A stretch of DNA of 6,357 nucleotides from an uncultured Oscillospiraceae bacterium (GTDB taxonomy: Bacteria > Bacillota > Clostridia > Oscillospirales > Acutalibacteraceae), in contig CABTZO010000054.1 in the NCBI GenBank assembly GCA_902489335.1, positions 1 through 6,357 of the forward strand. The letters run 5' to 3'. Made by a program: the position numbers and the translations under genes. Below, one piece after another: positions 6,322-6,357 of the stretch (positions are counted from its first letter, which is position 1; every line of letters begins with the position of its first letter). The notes beneath the pieces are model-generated. The model searched no databases. It was not told where the DNA came from and saw only the letters and a list, made by a program, of their open reading frames with translations.

Positions 6322-6357
6322 TTGAAAAAAAACGTTCAAATTGAAATATATAATTCG
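6322..6357 (+). CDS. Possible 5' end of the next gene in the ddl operon, cut by window edge
   Basis: After the ddl stop, a frame opens with TTG at 6322 and reads MKKNVQIEIYNS to the window end. GGAGAA at 6309-6314, inside the ddl 3' end, is a well-spaced ribosome binding site for it. An in-frame ATG at 6307 would overlap ddl by 13 bases and add MEKIN, but has only a weak site. Twelve to seventeen open codons can occur by chance in such AT-rich DNA, so the support is the binding site and the operon-like position. Too little is present to name a function. Cell-wall genes such as murF often follow ddl, but nothing here proves that. Confidence 0.4.
   Translation, partial: MKKNVQIEIYNS

Noticed and set aside
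6319..6342. Inverted repeat AATTTGAA/TTCAAATT after ddl as a transcription terminator
   Set aside because: It is an all-AT-rich 8-bp stem with one G-C pair and no following T-run, and it overlaps a plausible start of a downstream gene.

Overview
This is an AT-rich window (roughly one third G+C by eye) from a low-GC, Gram-positive-type bacterium, most likely a Clostridia-like Bacillota. The evidence is strong GGAGG-type ribosome binding sites, TTGaca/TATAAT promoters, a D-Ala-D-Ala ligase (so a peptidoglycan wall), a CapA-family protein with a single N-terminal membrane anchor, and an ABC ATPase/permease fusion of a kind common in Firmicutes. TGA is used as a stop, so the code looks standard. 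The species cannot be named from this window.

Layout. Positions 1-45 hold the 5' part of a tRNA-Pro(UGG) gene on the minus strand, cut by the window edge. Positions 46-153 hold two divergent promoters with abutting -35 boxes, one for the tRNA and one for the next gene. Two co-directional genes follow, separated by 9 bp: a membrane-anchored CapA-family metallophosphatase-like protein (154-1404) and a 943-residue MacB-like ABC transporter with ATPase and permease in one chain (1414-4245). A minus-strand gene of unknown function (4248-5129) meets the transporter tail to tail with a 2 bp gap. A second divergent promoter pair (about 5159-5218) drives that gene leftwards and ddl, D-alanine--D-alanine ligase (5249-6319), rightwards. 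The last bases may be the first codons of another gene in the ddl operon.

How the genes may work together. CapA-like protein and transporter very probably share a transcript, which suggests a joint cell-envelope task: an extracytoplasmic enzyme beside a mechanotransmission-type ABC transporter. Their substrate cannot be read from the sequence. Ddl makes the D-Ala-D-Ala dipeptide of the peptidoglycan stem. The unknown gene has its own promoter and is not obviously tied to either unit.

Nearly all of the window is ordinary chromosomal sequence. I see no mobile element, CRISPR array, phage gene or recognisable defence system. The most worthwhile leads are the capA-ABC pair with its unusually large extracytoplasmic domain, the unknown two-domain protein, and the repeated back-to-back promoter architecture. 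Three genes also have open frames extending upstream of the start supported by their ribosome binding site; the starts given here are the shorter, supported ones.
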